A DNA stretch of 64,000 nucleotides, taken from positions 1,178,001 through 1,242,000 of the forward strand of contig NZ_JBGNYA010000001.1 in NCBI RefSeq assembly GCF_041477585.1. Direction: 5' to 3'. The translations under genes were made by a program, and so were the position numbers. Each line of letters begins with the position of its first letter. The stretch's first letter is position 1. The notes under the pieces are model-generated. The model was given only the letters and a program-made list of their open reading frames with translations. It made no database searches and had not been told where the DNA came from. Shown one piece after another: positions 24,078-32,171 of this stretch. Source of the stretch: Halobellus sp. MBLA0158. Its GTDB lineage: Archaea > Halobacteriota > Halobacteria > Halobacteriales > Haloferacaceae.

Positions 24078-24866
24078 GTGCAGTTCGTCGGCTACGACAC
24101 GGGCGGTCCGGGGCTCCTCCTCAGCGACGCCTCCTCGGACGATACCGAAACCGATCCCGGGGCGTCCGCCGACGTCGAGTTCGTTTCCTTAGAGTCGGGC
24201 ACCGAACTCGCCTACTCCCTCGGCGAGCGCCACTGCGCGGGGGCGGTCACCGACGACGGCCACGTCCCCTGTCCGGAGCCGACCGCGCCTCACTGTCCGC
24301 AACACGCCTCCACGTGGGTCTGCGCCAAGTGTACGGGCATCTGCCTGAAAGACGAGATGGACTGCGTCGAGCCGCACGCGATCTATCTCGCGGCGTTCGC
24401 GCCCGACGCGTTCAAGGTGGGCGTGACGAAGGAGTGGCGCCTCGAAACCCGGCTCCGCGAGCAGGGCGCCGACCGCGGGGCCCTCCTCGCGGTCGTCCCG
24501 GACGGCCGCATCGCCCGCGAGCGGGAGGCCGAGATCGCCGAGGAGATCCCCGATCGCATCCGCGTCCCCACGAAGCGCGCCGGCCTCCACCGCGACGTCG
24601 ACGAGGCGGCCTGGGACGCGCTCTGTTCCGAGTTCGGCGTCGACGAGGACGACCGCTTTCGCTTCTCCTACGGCCTGGACCTCCGGGACCGACCGGTCGC
24701 CGAGACGATCGCCACCGGCGTCGTCCGGGGCGTCCAGGGTCGCCTCCTGGTCCTCGATCACGCGGGGAGCACCTACGCCGTCGACCTTCGAGACTTGGTC
24801 GGTTACGAGGCCGCGCCGGAGGCGACCACCCGCGACGTGCAGGCCAGCCTGGGCGCGTGGGGATGA
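24078..24866 (+). CDS. DUF2797 family protein with Cys-rich region
   Basis: 262 residues, starting at the GTG at 24078 (VQFVGYDTGGPGLLL); no earlier in-frame start is plausible. A Cys/His-rich segment (ERHCAGAV, VPCPEPTAPHCPQHA, CAKCTGICLKDEMDC; about residues 53-97) probably binds zinc. The middle reads AIYLAAFAPDAFKVGVTKEWRLETRLREQGA, which resembles a GIY-YIG fold, followed by a C-terminal small domain. The DUF2797 assignment is from the overall pattern; the nuclease relation is my inference. Function unknown. Confidence 0.8.
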   Translation: MQFVGYDTGGPGLLLSDASSDDTETDPGASADVEFVSLESGTELAYSLGERHCAGAVTDDGHVPCPEPTAPHCPQHASTWVCAKCTGICLKDEMDCVEPHAIYLAAFAPDAFKVGVTKEWRLETRLREQGADRGALLAVVPDGRIAREREAEIAEEIPDRIRVPTKRAGLHRDVDEAAWDALCSEFGVDEDDRFRFSYGLDLRDRPVAETIATGVVRGVQGRLLVLDHAGSTYAVDLRDLVGYEAAPEATTRDVQASLGAWG

Positions 24867-24958
24867 GAACGCCGTTAACGGGGCGTTACCGGACCGGGAT
24901 CTGCTGTACCCGAATTAAACGGCCTAAATCCGACTGAATCCGGTGCCACGACCGTCTG

Positions 24959-24964
24959 TATAAA
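24959..24964 (+). promoter_or_regulatory. TATA box for DUF4382 lipoprotein gene
   Basis: TATAAA at 24959-24964, about 32 bases before the ATG at 24994. The intervening in-frame ATG at 24964 overlaps the box and is therefore rejected as a start. Confidence 0.6.
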
Positions 24965-24993
24965 TGATCGTTCGGCTCCTCCCTCCGAGCGCA

Positions 24994-26148
24994 ATGAACC
25001 GCAACGCAATCGCGACCGTCCTCGTCGCGGCGCTGGTGCTCGTCGCCGGCTGTTCGGCCGGCACCACCGGCTCCGGCGGGGACGTCGCGACCGACGGCAC
25101 CGCCACGGCGATGGAGTCGACGAGCAGCTCCGGCAGCGGCGGCACGGTGAACCTCTACATCAGCGACCAGCGGAACGACATCGACGACTTCGAGCACCTG
25201 AACGTCACCATCACGCGCGTCGGCTTGCTTCCGGCGGGCGAGGATGACGCCGACGAGTCCGACGACGCCGACGAATCCGACGAGTCCGAGGACGGTGACG
25301 ACACCGAAACCGAGACCGAGGTCGACGACGACGCGAACGAGACCGAGACGGAAGTGACCGTCACGTCGGCCGCGTCCACCGAGGAGATGGACGACGGCGA
25401 GGACGCCGACGACGAGGGCGAGTCCGAGTGGATCGAATACGAGGTCGACAACCGCACGGTCGACCTGACGCGGCTCAAGGGCGCGAACGCGACGCAGCTG
25501 TCGTCGTTCGACGTCCCGAACGGCACCTACGAGAAGGTGTTCGTCTACGTCTCCGGCGTCGAGGGGACGCTCAAGGATGGGAGCGACCAGCGCGTGAAGC
25601 TCCCGAGCGGCAAGCTCCAACTGAACTCGGAGTTCACCGTCGGTGCCGGCGAGGAGGTCGACTTCGTGTTCGACATCACCGCGATCAAGGCCGGCCAGAG
25701 CGGGAAGTACATCCTGAAGCCGGTGATCTCCGAGTCCGGGACGGACGTCGAGATCGACCGGGTCGACGAGGACGAAGACGACGATGACGACGAGCGCGGC
25801 GAGCAGGCGGCCGATCGCCCCGACGGCGAGAGCCGGGCGCTCGACGCCAGCTTCGTCGGGAACGTCACCCGCGGCGAGAACGCGACGCTCAGCGTGACGC
25901 GGAACGGGAGCGCGGTCGCGAACGCTTCCGTGTCGGTCAACGACGAGGCGGTCGGGACGACCGACGCGGACGGCACGATCACGTTCCCCGTCCCCGAGGA
26001 CGCCGAGGAGCTCTCCGTGAGCGTGACGAAAGGCGAGATGGAAGGCGAAGTCGAAATCGAGTTCGAGTCGGAGTCCGATTCGGATTCGGACTCGGAGGCC
26101 GGATCCGACCAGGGACAATCGAACGGCCAGCAGACCGCGACGGCCTGA
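24994..26148 (+). CDS. DUF4382 domain lipoprotein with acidic insert
   Basis: 384 residues from 24994 (MNRNAIATVLVAALVLVAGC). Lipobox VAGC; then a DUF4382 domain, whose first strand (GGTVNLYISDQRNDIDDFEHLNVTI) and second half (YEKVFVYVSGVEGTLKDG...) are split by a 75-residue Asp/Glu/Thr-rich insert. A C-terminal Ig/carboxypeptidase-regulatory-like segment (NASVSVNDEAVGTTDADGTITFPVP) and a Ser-Asp/Glu tail follow. It is a surface-anchored protein with several sequons. Ends 27 bases from the convergent YegP-repeat gene. Confidence 0.82.
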   Translation: MNRNAIATVLVAALVLVAGCSAGTTGSGGDVATDGTATAMESTSSSGSGGTVNLYISDQRNDIDDFEHLNVTITRVGLLPAGEDDADESDDADESDESEDGDDTETETEVDDDANETETEVTVTSAASTEEMDDGEDADDEGESEWIEYEVDNRTVDLTRLKGANATQLSSFDVPNGTYEKVFVYVSGVEGTLKDGSDQRVKLPSGKLQLNSEFTVGAGEEVDFVFDITAIKAGQSGKYILKPVISESGTDVEIDRVDEDEDDDDDERGEQAADRPDGESRALDASFVGNVTRGENATLSVTRNGSAVANASVSVNDEAVGTTDADGTITFPVPEDAEELSVSVTKGEMEGEVEIEFESESDSDSDSEAGSDQGQSNGQQTATA

Positions 26149-26175
26149 CCGCGGACAGTCTGATCGCGGGCGGCC

Positions 26176-27888
26176 TCAGCCGCCCGACCCGTCCTCCCTT
26201 TCTTCTTCGGTCTCCCCGGTAGCGTCGGCGTCGGTGCCGGCGCCTTCCGCGTTTTCTGCGCCGTTGCCGTCGTCTGAACCCTCGCCATCGCCCGCGTCGT
26301 CCGCCTCGTCCGCAGATTCGAGCTCCGCGTTCGGCGCGTTCCGCTTGACGCTCTCGACGCCCTCGCGGGCGTTCCGCCGCTCGGCGTAGCCCTGGCCCGA
26401 GTCAGCGAGGATGTTCCCGTTGCGGTGGCGGAGTCGCCAGCGGTACTCGCCGCCGCGGTCCTCGTAGATCTCGAAGGCGGCCTCGCCGACGTCGAGCACC
26501 CGCGCCTCGGGCGCGTACTCCCGGACGCGGTCGACGGCCTCGTCGGCGCCGCGGGCGTCGGCGTATCCCTGCCCGGAGTCCCCGAGAATCTGGCCGTTCG
26601 CCGACTTGAGCCGCCAGCGGTACTCGCCGGCCGCGTCCTCGTACCGCTCGAACGACAGGTCGTCGATCCCCTCGCGGATCCGGTCGATCGCCCGCTTCGC
26701 GTCGCGCCGTCGGGTGTAGCCCTCCCCGGAGTCCGCGAGGACGTTCCCGTTCCGGTGGACGAGCCGCCACCGCCAGGCGCCGGCGGCGTCGCGGTAGGTC
26801 TCGAACGCCGTCGGGTCGAACCGGAGGTAGTCCGCGCCGCCGACGTACTCGCGGACGCGGTCCATCGCGCGCTTGGCGTCGCGCCGCCGGGTGTAGCCCT
26901 CGCTGCTCTCGGCGATCAGATTGCCGTTCTCGTGGCGGAGTCGCCAGCGGTACTCGCCGCCGCGGTCCTCGTAGAGCTCGAACTCGGCCTGGCTTTCGGC
27001 CTCCTCGACCGGGTCGAACTCCTCGTCGGCCTCGGGGAGTTCGGACTCGTCTTCGAGGAACAGCACGGTCGCGCCGAGGGCGTTCCGGCGGACGCTCTGC
27101 ATCCCCTTCTGGGCGTTGTGGCGCGCCGTGTACCCCTCGCCGCTGCTCGCGATGACGTTGCCGTTGCGGTGGCGGAGCCGCCAGCGGTACTCGCCGCCCT
27201 GATCCTCGTAGAGCTCGAACTGGGCGCTGCTGGACCGCAGCGACCGCAGCCGCGCCGCGAGGTCGGCCTCGTCGGCCTCGACGCCCGCGACGTCCTCGCG
27301 GAGTTGTTCGACCGTTGCCGACAGATCGGCCTCGCGCTCGCGGAGCCGCTCGATCGTCTCCGCCGCCTCGGCCTCCTCGACACCCGCGTCTTCGAGCGCG
27401 GTGCGGAGGTCGTCGACCTCCTCACGCAGCGCTTCCCGCTCGGACTCGGCGGCCGCCGTCGCACTCGGGGTCACGAGCGGGACGAACACCCCGGCGGCCG
27501 CGATCACGATCGCCCCGAGCGCGTACAGGCCGATGATCCACACCCACCTGGACCGCGTCCACCCGTCGGGGAACGCGATCAGGAACCAGACCACGGCGAC
27601 GAAACAGACGGCCAGCCCGACGTACGTCAGGCGGGTGGCTCGCTCTCGCAACGGGAGTCGGATGATGGGGCCCGCCAGCACCAGTGCGAGCCCCACCCCG
27701 GCGAAGACGATCGCCCACTCCCGGAGCGGGCTCGCCACCCGGCTCGGGAGGAACAACACCAGGCCGAGCACGCCAAGGACGGCCCCGAGAGCGAACAGCC
27801 AGTAGCCGCGGACTTCGTCGGTCGTCTCGGGTCGTCCGATTCCCCGTCGATACCACCGCGGAAGCGTGCCGTCGTCCGAATCACTCAT
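26176..27888 (-). CDS. Membrane protein with five YegP/DUF1508-like repeats
   Basis: 570 residues from the ATG at 27888 (MSDSDDGTLPRWYRRG). Four hydrophobic helices (about 25-145) are followed by a coiled coil (about 150-210), then five copies of a 50-55-residue YegP-like unit: F-E-x-Y-E-D-x-x-G-E-Y-R-W-R-L...NGN-x-x-x-x-S-x-x-GY...A...x-V. A Gly/Asp/Glu tail ends the protein. YegP units are usually found in ones or twos in small soluble proteins, so five on a membrane anchor with a coiled coil is unusual. Frame continues upstream through the SRP RNA gene and is not coding there. Function unknown. Confidence 0.85.
   Translation of the reverse strand: MSDSDDGTLPRWYRRGIGRPETTDEVRGYWLFALGAVLGVLGLVLFLPSRVASPLREWAIVFAGVGLALVLAGPIIRLPLRERATRLTYVGLAVCFVAVVWFLIAFPDGWTRSRWVWIIGLYALGAIVIAAAGVFVPLVTPSATAAAESEREALREEVDDLRTALEDAGVEEAEAAETIERLREREADLSATVEQLREDVAGVEADEADLAARLRSLRSSSAQFELYEDQGGEYRWRLRHRNGNVIASSGEGYTARHNAQKGMQSVRRNALGATVLFLEDESELPEADEEFDPVEEAESQAEFELYEDRGGEYRWRLRHENGNLIAESSEGYTRRRDAKRAMDRVREYVGGADYLRFDPTAFETYRDAAGAWRWRLVHRNGNVLADSGEGYTRRRDAKRAIDRIREGIDDLSFERYEDAAGEYRWRLKSANGQILGDSGQGYADARGADEAVDRVREYAPEARVLDVGEAAFEIYEDRGGEYRWRLRHRNGNILADSGQGYAERRNAREGVESVKRNAPNAELESADEADDAGDGEGSDDGNGAENAEGAGTDADATGETEEEREDGSGG
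26405..27225 (-). repeat. Five DNA-level repeats encoding YegP-like units
   Basis: The coding units start near 27220, 26985, 26815, 26650 and 26480 (reading minus strand). A segment of about 45 bases encoding EDRGGEYRWRLRHRNGN recurs almost unchanged in units 1, 2 and 5, indicating recent duplication or gene conversion. Confidence 0.7.
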
Positions 27889-28015
27889 TATCGACCACGA
27901 GGGATACATCGCCGAGCGAGTAGTTATAGTTCGGGGACAGGTCAGACCGTCGCGGCCGCGGCGCTCGGCGGGCGTTCGACGGAGCCGCGGCTCGGGAGTC
28001 GATGCCGAATGAATG

Positions 28016-28322
28016 GTGGACAGCGGGATTGCCCGGCGTTCCGGCACGGGGAATCCCGGTCGCCTCCTCCACCCCGCGATCCTCCGAGCGACGAACGTCC
28101 GTCGGTCCGCTGCTCGCTTCCGCGCCTGACGGGGTACCGACGACGAACCGCGGGAGACCGACCCTGCGGCCGGCGTCCGCTGACCGCCGTCCCCGAAGGA
28201 CGAGGCTTCGACGTTGGCTTCCGGGGCCCGCGCCGGTCTGACCGGACGCCCCCGGGTTCGGTCCCCGCTGAAGGCCAAAGTCGCGGGTGGAGAGCAGGGC
28301 CTAGCTGCCCGACCTAGTCCAT
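28016..28322 (-). ncRNA. ffs: 7S / signal recognition particle RNA
   Basis: About 305 nt, minus strand. Diagnostic helix 8 of SRP RNA reads CAGGCGCGGAAGCGAGCAG (plus-strand 28111-28128): a GGAA tetraloop with the flanking CAGG and AGCAG that bind SRP54. The two ends pair (TGGAC at 28317-28321 with GTCCA near 28017-28021, helix 1), and the 5' part GGTCGGGCAGCTAGGCCCTGC resembles the archaeal Alu domain. Size fits haloarchaeal 7S RNA. A TATA-like TTATGT lies about 25 bases upstream of the 5' end. Ends are estimated to within a few bases. This explains the otherwise empty 27.9-28.4 kb interval. SRP19 is encoded at 47741 in the same window. Confidence 0.85.
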
Positions 28323-28341
28323 CCCGAGGTACGCCGGGGCC

Positions 28342-28350
28342 ACATAAGGG
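28342..28350 (-). promoter_or_regulatory. SRP RNA promoter
   Basis: On the minus strand GAAAGCCCCTTATGTGG: BRE-like GAAAG followed by TTATGT (28342-28347), centred about 24 bases before the predicted RNA 5' end. Confidence 0.6.
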
Positions 28351-28402
28351 GCTTTCGACTCCTCGATCACCCGATCGACGGACGGCGTGCGGGTGCGGAT
28401 GG

Positions 28403-28825
28403 TCAGCTCAGGACCCGTCGGGCGTAGCTGGCGGCCGCGATGGCGGCGACGGCGGCGCCCGTGACGACGACCCACCGGTGGGTCTCCAGCCACGCGTACT
28501 CCGCGGGGAAACTGAAGAGGAGCGTCGGGTCGATCGCCAGCGCCCAGAGGAGCGAGAAGAGCACCATCGCGAGCCCGGAGACGAGCGCGACGCCCGAGAG
28601 GGTCGCGGGGTCCGACCGCTCCTGGGCGCCCGCGAGGAAGACGACGACGTCGAGCAGCGCGAGCACGCCGACGATCGAGACGCCGATCGGGCCGGCGGCG
28701 TAGTACTCCGCGACGCCCGAGCCGGGCGCCGATACCACGAGCGCGGGCGCGAAGACGACCCCCGCGAGCAGGAGGCAGACGACCGCGCCGACCTTCGGCG
28801 CGAGGGAGTCGAGGCCGAGGTTCAT
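28403..28825 (-). CDS. Four-helix membrane protein of unknown function
   Basis: 140 residues from the ATG at 28825 (MNLGLDSLAPKVGAVVCLLL). Four hydrophobic segments at about 11-30, 44-66, 74-95 and 112-132, connected by short loops; no recognisable motif. It is divergent from the thiolase gene and sits next to the SRP RNA. Similar small membrane proteins are common and uncharacterised in haloarchaea. A longer frame upstream overlaps the thiolase start and is not supported. Confidence 0.7.
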   Translation of the reverse strand: MNLGLDSLAPKVGAVVCLLLAGVVFAPALVVSAPGSGVAEYYAAGPIGVSIVGVLALLDVVVFLAGAQERSDPATLSGVALVSGLAMVLFSLLWALAIDPTLLFSFPAEYAWLETHRWVVVTGAAVAAIAAASYARRVLS

Positions 28826-28934
28826 ATCGGCAGTGGGACGGGCGGCGGTGTAAGCGCTTCGAGAGGCGCTCGCGGACCCGAGCGGAACCGACCGAAAGGG
28901 AAACGAGTAAGCCGTCGCCCTCTCGTGTCCGACT

Positions 28935-30089
28935 ATGGAGCGCGTAGCGATCATCGGCGCGTCGATGACCCAGTTCGGGCAACGCGAGGAGTGGATCCGC
29001 GGGTTGCTCGCGGAGGCCGGAGGCGCCTGCCTCCGGGACGCTGGGGTGTCGGCCGACGCCGTCGACCACCTGTACGTCTCGAATATGGCGAGCGGCGAGT
29101 TCGAGGGCCAGACCGGCGTTCCGAACGCCCTCGCACACGACCTCTCGGCGGTCCCCGCCTACACGGCGCGGATCGATCAGACCTCCTCGTCCGGCGGCGC
29201 GGGCGTCTACGCCGCCTGGCAGTCGGTCGCGTCGGGCGCCTCCGAGATGACGCTGCTCGTCGGCGGCGAGAAGATGACCCACCGCTCGACGGCCGAGGCG
29301 ACCGACGTCATCGCCTCGCTCACCCACCCCGTCGAGTACAAACACGGGATCACGCTCCCCTCCTTCGCGGGGCTCACCGCGCGGCACTACCTGAACGAGT
29401 ACGACGCGCCCCGCGAGGCCCTGGGGAAGGTCGCGGTGAAGAACCACAAGAACGGCGTCGACAACCCTCACGCCCAATTTCAGAAGGAGGTCGACCTCGA
29501 TACGGTGCTTGAGTCGCCGATCGTGGCCGACCCGCTCCGGCTCTATGACTTCTGTCCCATCACCGACGGCTCGGCGGCGCTCCTCCTCTGTCCCGAGTCG
29601 GTCGCGAGGGAGTACACCGACGAGTACGCGGTCGTCTCGGGCATCGGCGGCGCGACAGACACCCACGTCGTCCACGAGCGCGCCGACCCGACGACGATGG
29701 GCGGCGTCGTCAACTCCGCCGAGCAGGCCTACGAGATGGCAGATGCCTCTCCGGACGACGTCGACGTGGCCGAACTCCACGACATGTTCACCATCCTGGA
29801 GTTCCTCCAGTCCGAGGACCTGGGCTTCTTCGAGAAGGGCGAGGGCTGGAAGGCCGTCGAGGAGGGCGTCACCGACCGCGACGGCGACCTCCCGATCAAC
29901 ACCTCCGGAGGTCTCAAGTCGAAGGGCCACCCGCTCGGCGCCTCCGGCGTCGCGCAGGTCTACGAGATCTACAAGCAGGTCGTCGGCGAGGCCGGCCCCC
30001 GCCAGGTCGACGCCGAGACGGGACTGGCCTGCAACGTCGGCGGCTTCGGGAACTGCGTGACGACCACGATTCTGGAGGGACAGGTATGA
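28935..30089 (+). CDS. Thiolase-family protein lacking the nucleophilic Cys
   Basis: 384 residues with the thiolase fold (MERVAIIGASMTQFGQREEW...). The loop that normally carries the acyl-accepting Cys (ACASGG) reads TSSSGG, residues 83-88, so Ser84 occupies that position. The downstream catalytic elements are kept: ELHDMF, GGLKSKGHPLGASG with the active His, and CNVGGFGNC at the C-terminus. Its ATGA overlap with an OB-fold (DUF35-type) gene matches the archaeal thiolase/OB-fold pairs that form a complex with HMG-CoA synthase. Either the enzyme is divergent or it is a structural/transfer partner. Related to SCP2-type thiolases. Confidence 0.88.
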   Translation: MERVAIIGASMTQFGQREEWIRGLLAEAGGACLRDAGVSADAVDHLYVSNMASGEFEGQTGVPNALAHDLSAVPAYTARIDQTSSSGGAGVYAAWQSVASGASEMTLLVGGEKMTHRSTAEATDVIASLTHPVEYKHGITLPSFAGLTARHYLNEYDAPREALGKVAVKNHKNGVDNPHAQFQKEVDLDTVLESPIVADPLRLYDFCPITDGSAALLLCPESVAREYTDEYAVVSGIGGATDTHVVHERADPTTMGGVVNSAEQAYEMADASPDDVDVAELHDMFTILEFLQSEDLGFFEKGEGWKAVEEGVTDRDGDLPINTSGGLKSKGHPLGASGVAQVYEIYKQVVGEAGPRQVDAETGLACNVGGFGNCVTTTILEGQV

Positions 30090-30481
30090 GCCAGGAGACC
30101 GAGGACGCGAGCGACGGACCGACGATGGAGGCGTACCGCTACCCCGACGGGAGCATCACCTACCCGGGCCACCCGTACGGCCCCGGCGGCGAGGAGCCGA
30201 CCGGGACGGTCGACCTCAGCGAGTACACCGCCGAGGTCGTCACCTGGACGACGTCGACCGCGACGCCGCCGGGCGTCCGCGAGCCGAACACGATCGCCAT
30301 CGTCGAGTTCGACGTCGACGGCGAGCCCGTTCGGGCGATCGGTCAGGTCACGACCGACGAGGTCGACGTCGGCGACGCGGTCGAGCCGGTGTACTGCGAG
30401 GAGCTCCGCGACCCCGAGGCGGGCATCCGCGAGCCCGAGAGCCAGGAGTGGGACGGCTTCCGGTTCGAGCCCGTCGAGTAG
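30086..30481 (+). CDS. OB-fold protein (DUF35-like) partner of thiolase
   Basis: 131 residues. The core TGTVDLSEYTAEVVTWTTSTATPPGVREPNTIAIVEFDVDG and IGQVTTDEVDVGDAVEPVY is the OB-fold half of DUF35 proteins. The zinc-ribbon half (CxxC pairs) is absent; only one Cys is present. It overlaps the thiolase gene by 4 bases, so the two surely work together. In archaea the DUF35 protein bridges thiolase and HMG-CoA synthase; here no HMG-CoA synthase is adjacent, so the acceptor is unknown. Confidence 0.82.
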   Translation: MSQETEDASDGPTMEAYRYPDGSITYPGHPYGPGGEEPTGTVDLSEYTAEVVTWTTSTATPPGVREPNTIAIVEFDVDGEPVRAIGQVTTDEVDVGDAVEPVYCEELRDPEAGIREPESQEWDGFRFEPVE

Positions 30482-30535
30482 GTCGCCGGGACTCCGGCAC
30501 GCACGCTTTTCACGTCCCCGCGCGTCGGTTCGCGT

Positions 30536-31564
30536 ATGAGTGATCTCTCCTACCGGCGGCTCGGCTCGACCGGCACGAAGGTCTCGGAGCTCTGCTTCGG
30601 GACGTGGCGCTTCGGCCGCGAGACCGACGGCGTCGTCGAGACGACGAAGGGCGAGGCCCACGACCTGCTGGACGCCTTTGCGGACCGCGGCGGCAACTTC
30701 ATCGACACCGCGAACGTCTACGGCACGCCTAGCGGCCGCAGTGAGGAGTGGATCGGCGACTGGCTCGCCGGCCGGGACCGCTCGAAGTACGTCGTCGCCT
30801 CGAAGGTCTACTTCGACTTCGATCCCGACGACCCCAACGGCTCGGGGCTGTCGCGGACGCACATCCGAGAACAGATCGAGGGCACCCTCGACCGGCTCGG
30901 CACCGACTACCTCGACCTCTACTACATCCACCGCTGGGACGAGGAGACGCCGATCGAGGAGACGCTGTCGACGCTGGACCGCCTCGTCGAGGAGGGAAAA
31001 GTGAACTACCTCGGCGCCTCGACGATGGCGGCCTGGCAGCTCACGAAGGCGCTGTGGAAGTCCGAGGTCAACGGCTGGGAGCGCTTCGAGGTCACCCAGC
31101 CGCTGTTCCACGCCGGCTACTACGAGGACGTGAAGGAGTACCTCGACGTCTGCGGCGACCAGGGGCTGGCGGTCTGCCCGTACTCGCCGCTGGCCGGCGG
31201 CTTCCTCACCGGCAAGTACGAGCGCGCGGACTCCGGCGATCCCACGGACGTGATCGCCCCGGACGGGTCGCGGGCGTCCCTCGACGACCGCTTCAGCGAC
31301 TACTACCTCTCCGAGCGCGGCTGGCACGTCCTCGATGCGGTCCGCGCGGTCGCCGACGAGGAGGGCGTCTCGCCCGCGCAGGTGGCGCTCCGGTGGCTGA
31401 TGGACTACCCCGACGCGACCGTGATTCCGATCGTCGGCGCCCGGACCGTCGAACAACTGGAGGAGAACCTCGGCGCCGCTGACGTCGACCTCTCCGACGC
31501 CCAGTGGGACCGCATCTTCGAGGCCCGCTACGACGAGGAGGGCCGCCGCTGGGGTCACCGCTGA
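30536..31564 (+). CDS. Aldo/keto reductase
   Basis: 342-residue NADP(H)-dependent TIM-barrel reductase. Family landmarks: YRRLGSTGTKVSELCFGTWRFG at the start, catalytic Asp and Tyr in FIDTANVYGTPSGRSEEWIG (about residues 54-74), Lys in YVVASKVYF, His in DLYYIHRWDEETP, and the cofactor loop YSPLAGGFLTGKY. All four catalytic residues are present. It resembles the Kvbeta/YajO-like AKR group. Substrate unknown. Monocistronic, with a likely TATA (GCTTTTCACG) about 30 bases before the ATG. Confidence 0.93.
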   Translation: MSDLSYRRLGSTGTKVSELCFGTWRFGRETDGVVETTKGEAHDLLDAFADRGGNFIDTANVYGTPSGRSEEWIGDWLAGRDRSKYVVASKVYFDFDPDDPNGSGLSRTHIREQIEGTLDRLGTDYLDLYYIHRWDEETPIEETLSTLDRLVEEGKVNYLGASTMAAWQLTKALWKSEVNGWERFEVTQPLFHAGYYEDVKEYLDVCGDQGLAVCPYSPLAGGFLTGKYERADSGDPTDVIAPDGSRASLDDRFSDYYLSERGWHVLDAVRAVADEEGVSPAQVALRWLMDYPDATVIPIVGARTVEQLEENLGAADVDLSDAQWDRIFEARYDEEGRRWGHR

Positions 31565-31595
31565 GGAGCCGCGCTGCCGCTCGCACCCGACCCCG

Positions 31596-31826
31596 TCAGA
31601 TCTCGTCGCGCACGCGACGCGTGATCGCGTCGACGTCGTAGTCGTCGTCGGCCTTGTCCCAGACGACGTCGCCGTCGACGGCGACCGTCAGCACGCCGTG
31701 GTCGCCGGTCACGAGCGCGACCCGGTCCAGCCGGTCGCCGAACTGTTCGAGCAGGGCGTGCTGGATCTCCTCGGCGCGGTCGAGGAAGCCGCAAGGCACG
31801 CAGTATTCGATCTCGATCGCCGTCAT
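31596..31826 (-). CDS. Rdx/SelT-SelW-like thioredoxin-fold protein
   Basis: 76 residues from the ATG at 31826: MTAIEIEYCVPCGFLDRAEEIQHALLEQFGD. The CxxC (CVPC) at residues 9-12 and the following helix match the Rdx family (SelW/SelT/SelH-like redox proteins, with Cys in place of selenocysteine). The C-terminal DYDVDAITRRVRDEI is the family's final helix. A redox role is likely; partner unknown. Convergent with the aldo/keto reductase. The frame upstream of 31826 is not coding. Confidence 0.85.
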   Translation of the reverse strand: MTAIEIEYCVPCGFLDRAEEIQHALLEQFGDRLDRVALVTGDHGVLTVAVDGDVVWDKADDDYDVDAITRRVRDEI

Positions 31827-31915
31827 ACTCGGATTCTCGACGCCGCGGCCTGTTAAGCGCGTCGCGCGTCCCAGGGTCAAGCTTTTGTTAGTCGATACCG
31901 TAGCACAAGATTGGT

Positions 31916-32140
31916 ATGTGTTACCACTCCCAGCGGCGGGCCGCGCTGGCCGAGCAGGAGCACGACGCCGAGGTGGTGGCCGACCGAGACCGCACCGCAT
32001 CCAGAACAGCGGACGACCGCGACGCCCCCGCGGACCCGGACGACTTCGTCGAGATCGACGAGGTCGCAGAGCGCGTCGACGACGCGGCCGACGATCCGGG
32101 AGGCGTCGAGACGGAGCCGAAGCCGGTGGGATTCGCCTGA
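31916..32140 (+). CDS. Small acidic hypothetical protein
   Basis: 74 residues starting MCYHSQRRAALAEQEHDAEVV; strongly acidic, no hydrophobic segment, ends EPKPVGFA. An AT-rich CTTTTGTTAG lies about 30-35 bases before the start, which fits a leaderless haloarchaeal gene, and third positions are G/C-rich. I recognise no family. Divergent from the Rdx gene and convergent with the membrane protein at 32172. Confidence 0.55.
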   Translation: MCYHSQRRAALAEQEHDAEVVADRDRTASRTADDRDAPADPDDFVEIDEVAERVDDAADDPGGVETEPKPVGFA

Positions 32141-32171
32141 GAGCCTCCCGCCGGCTCTCACCGACCCCTTT

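Noticed and set aside
27889-28278. 130-codon N-terminal extension of the YegP-repeat protein
   Set aside because: It overlaps the SRP RNA gene and has no protein-like pattern; ATG at 27888 precedes the first natural residues.
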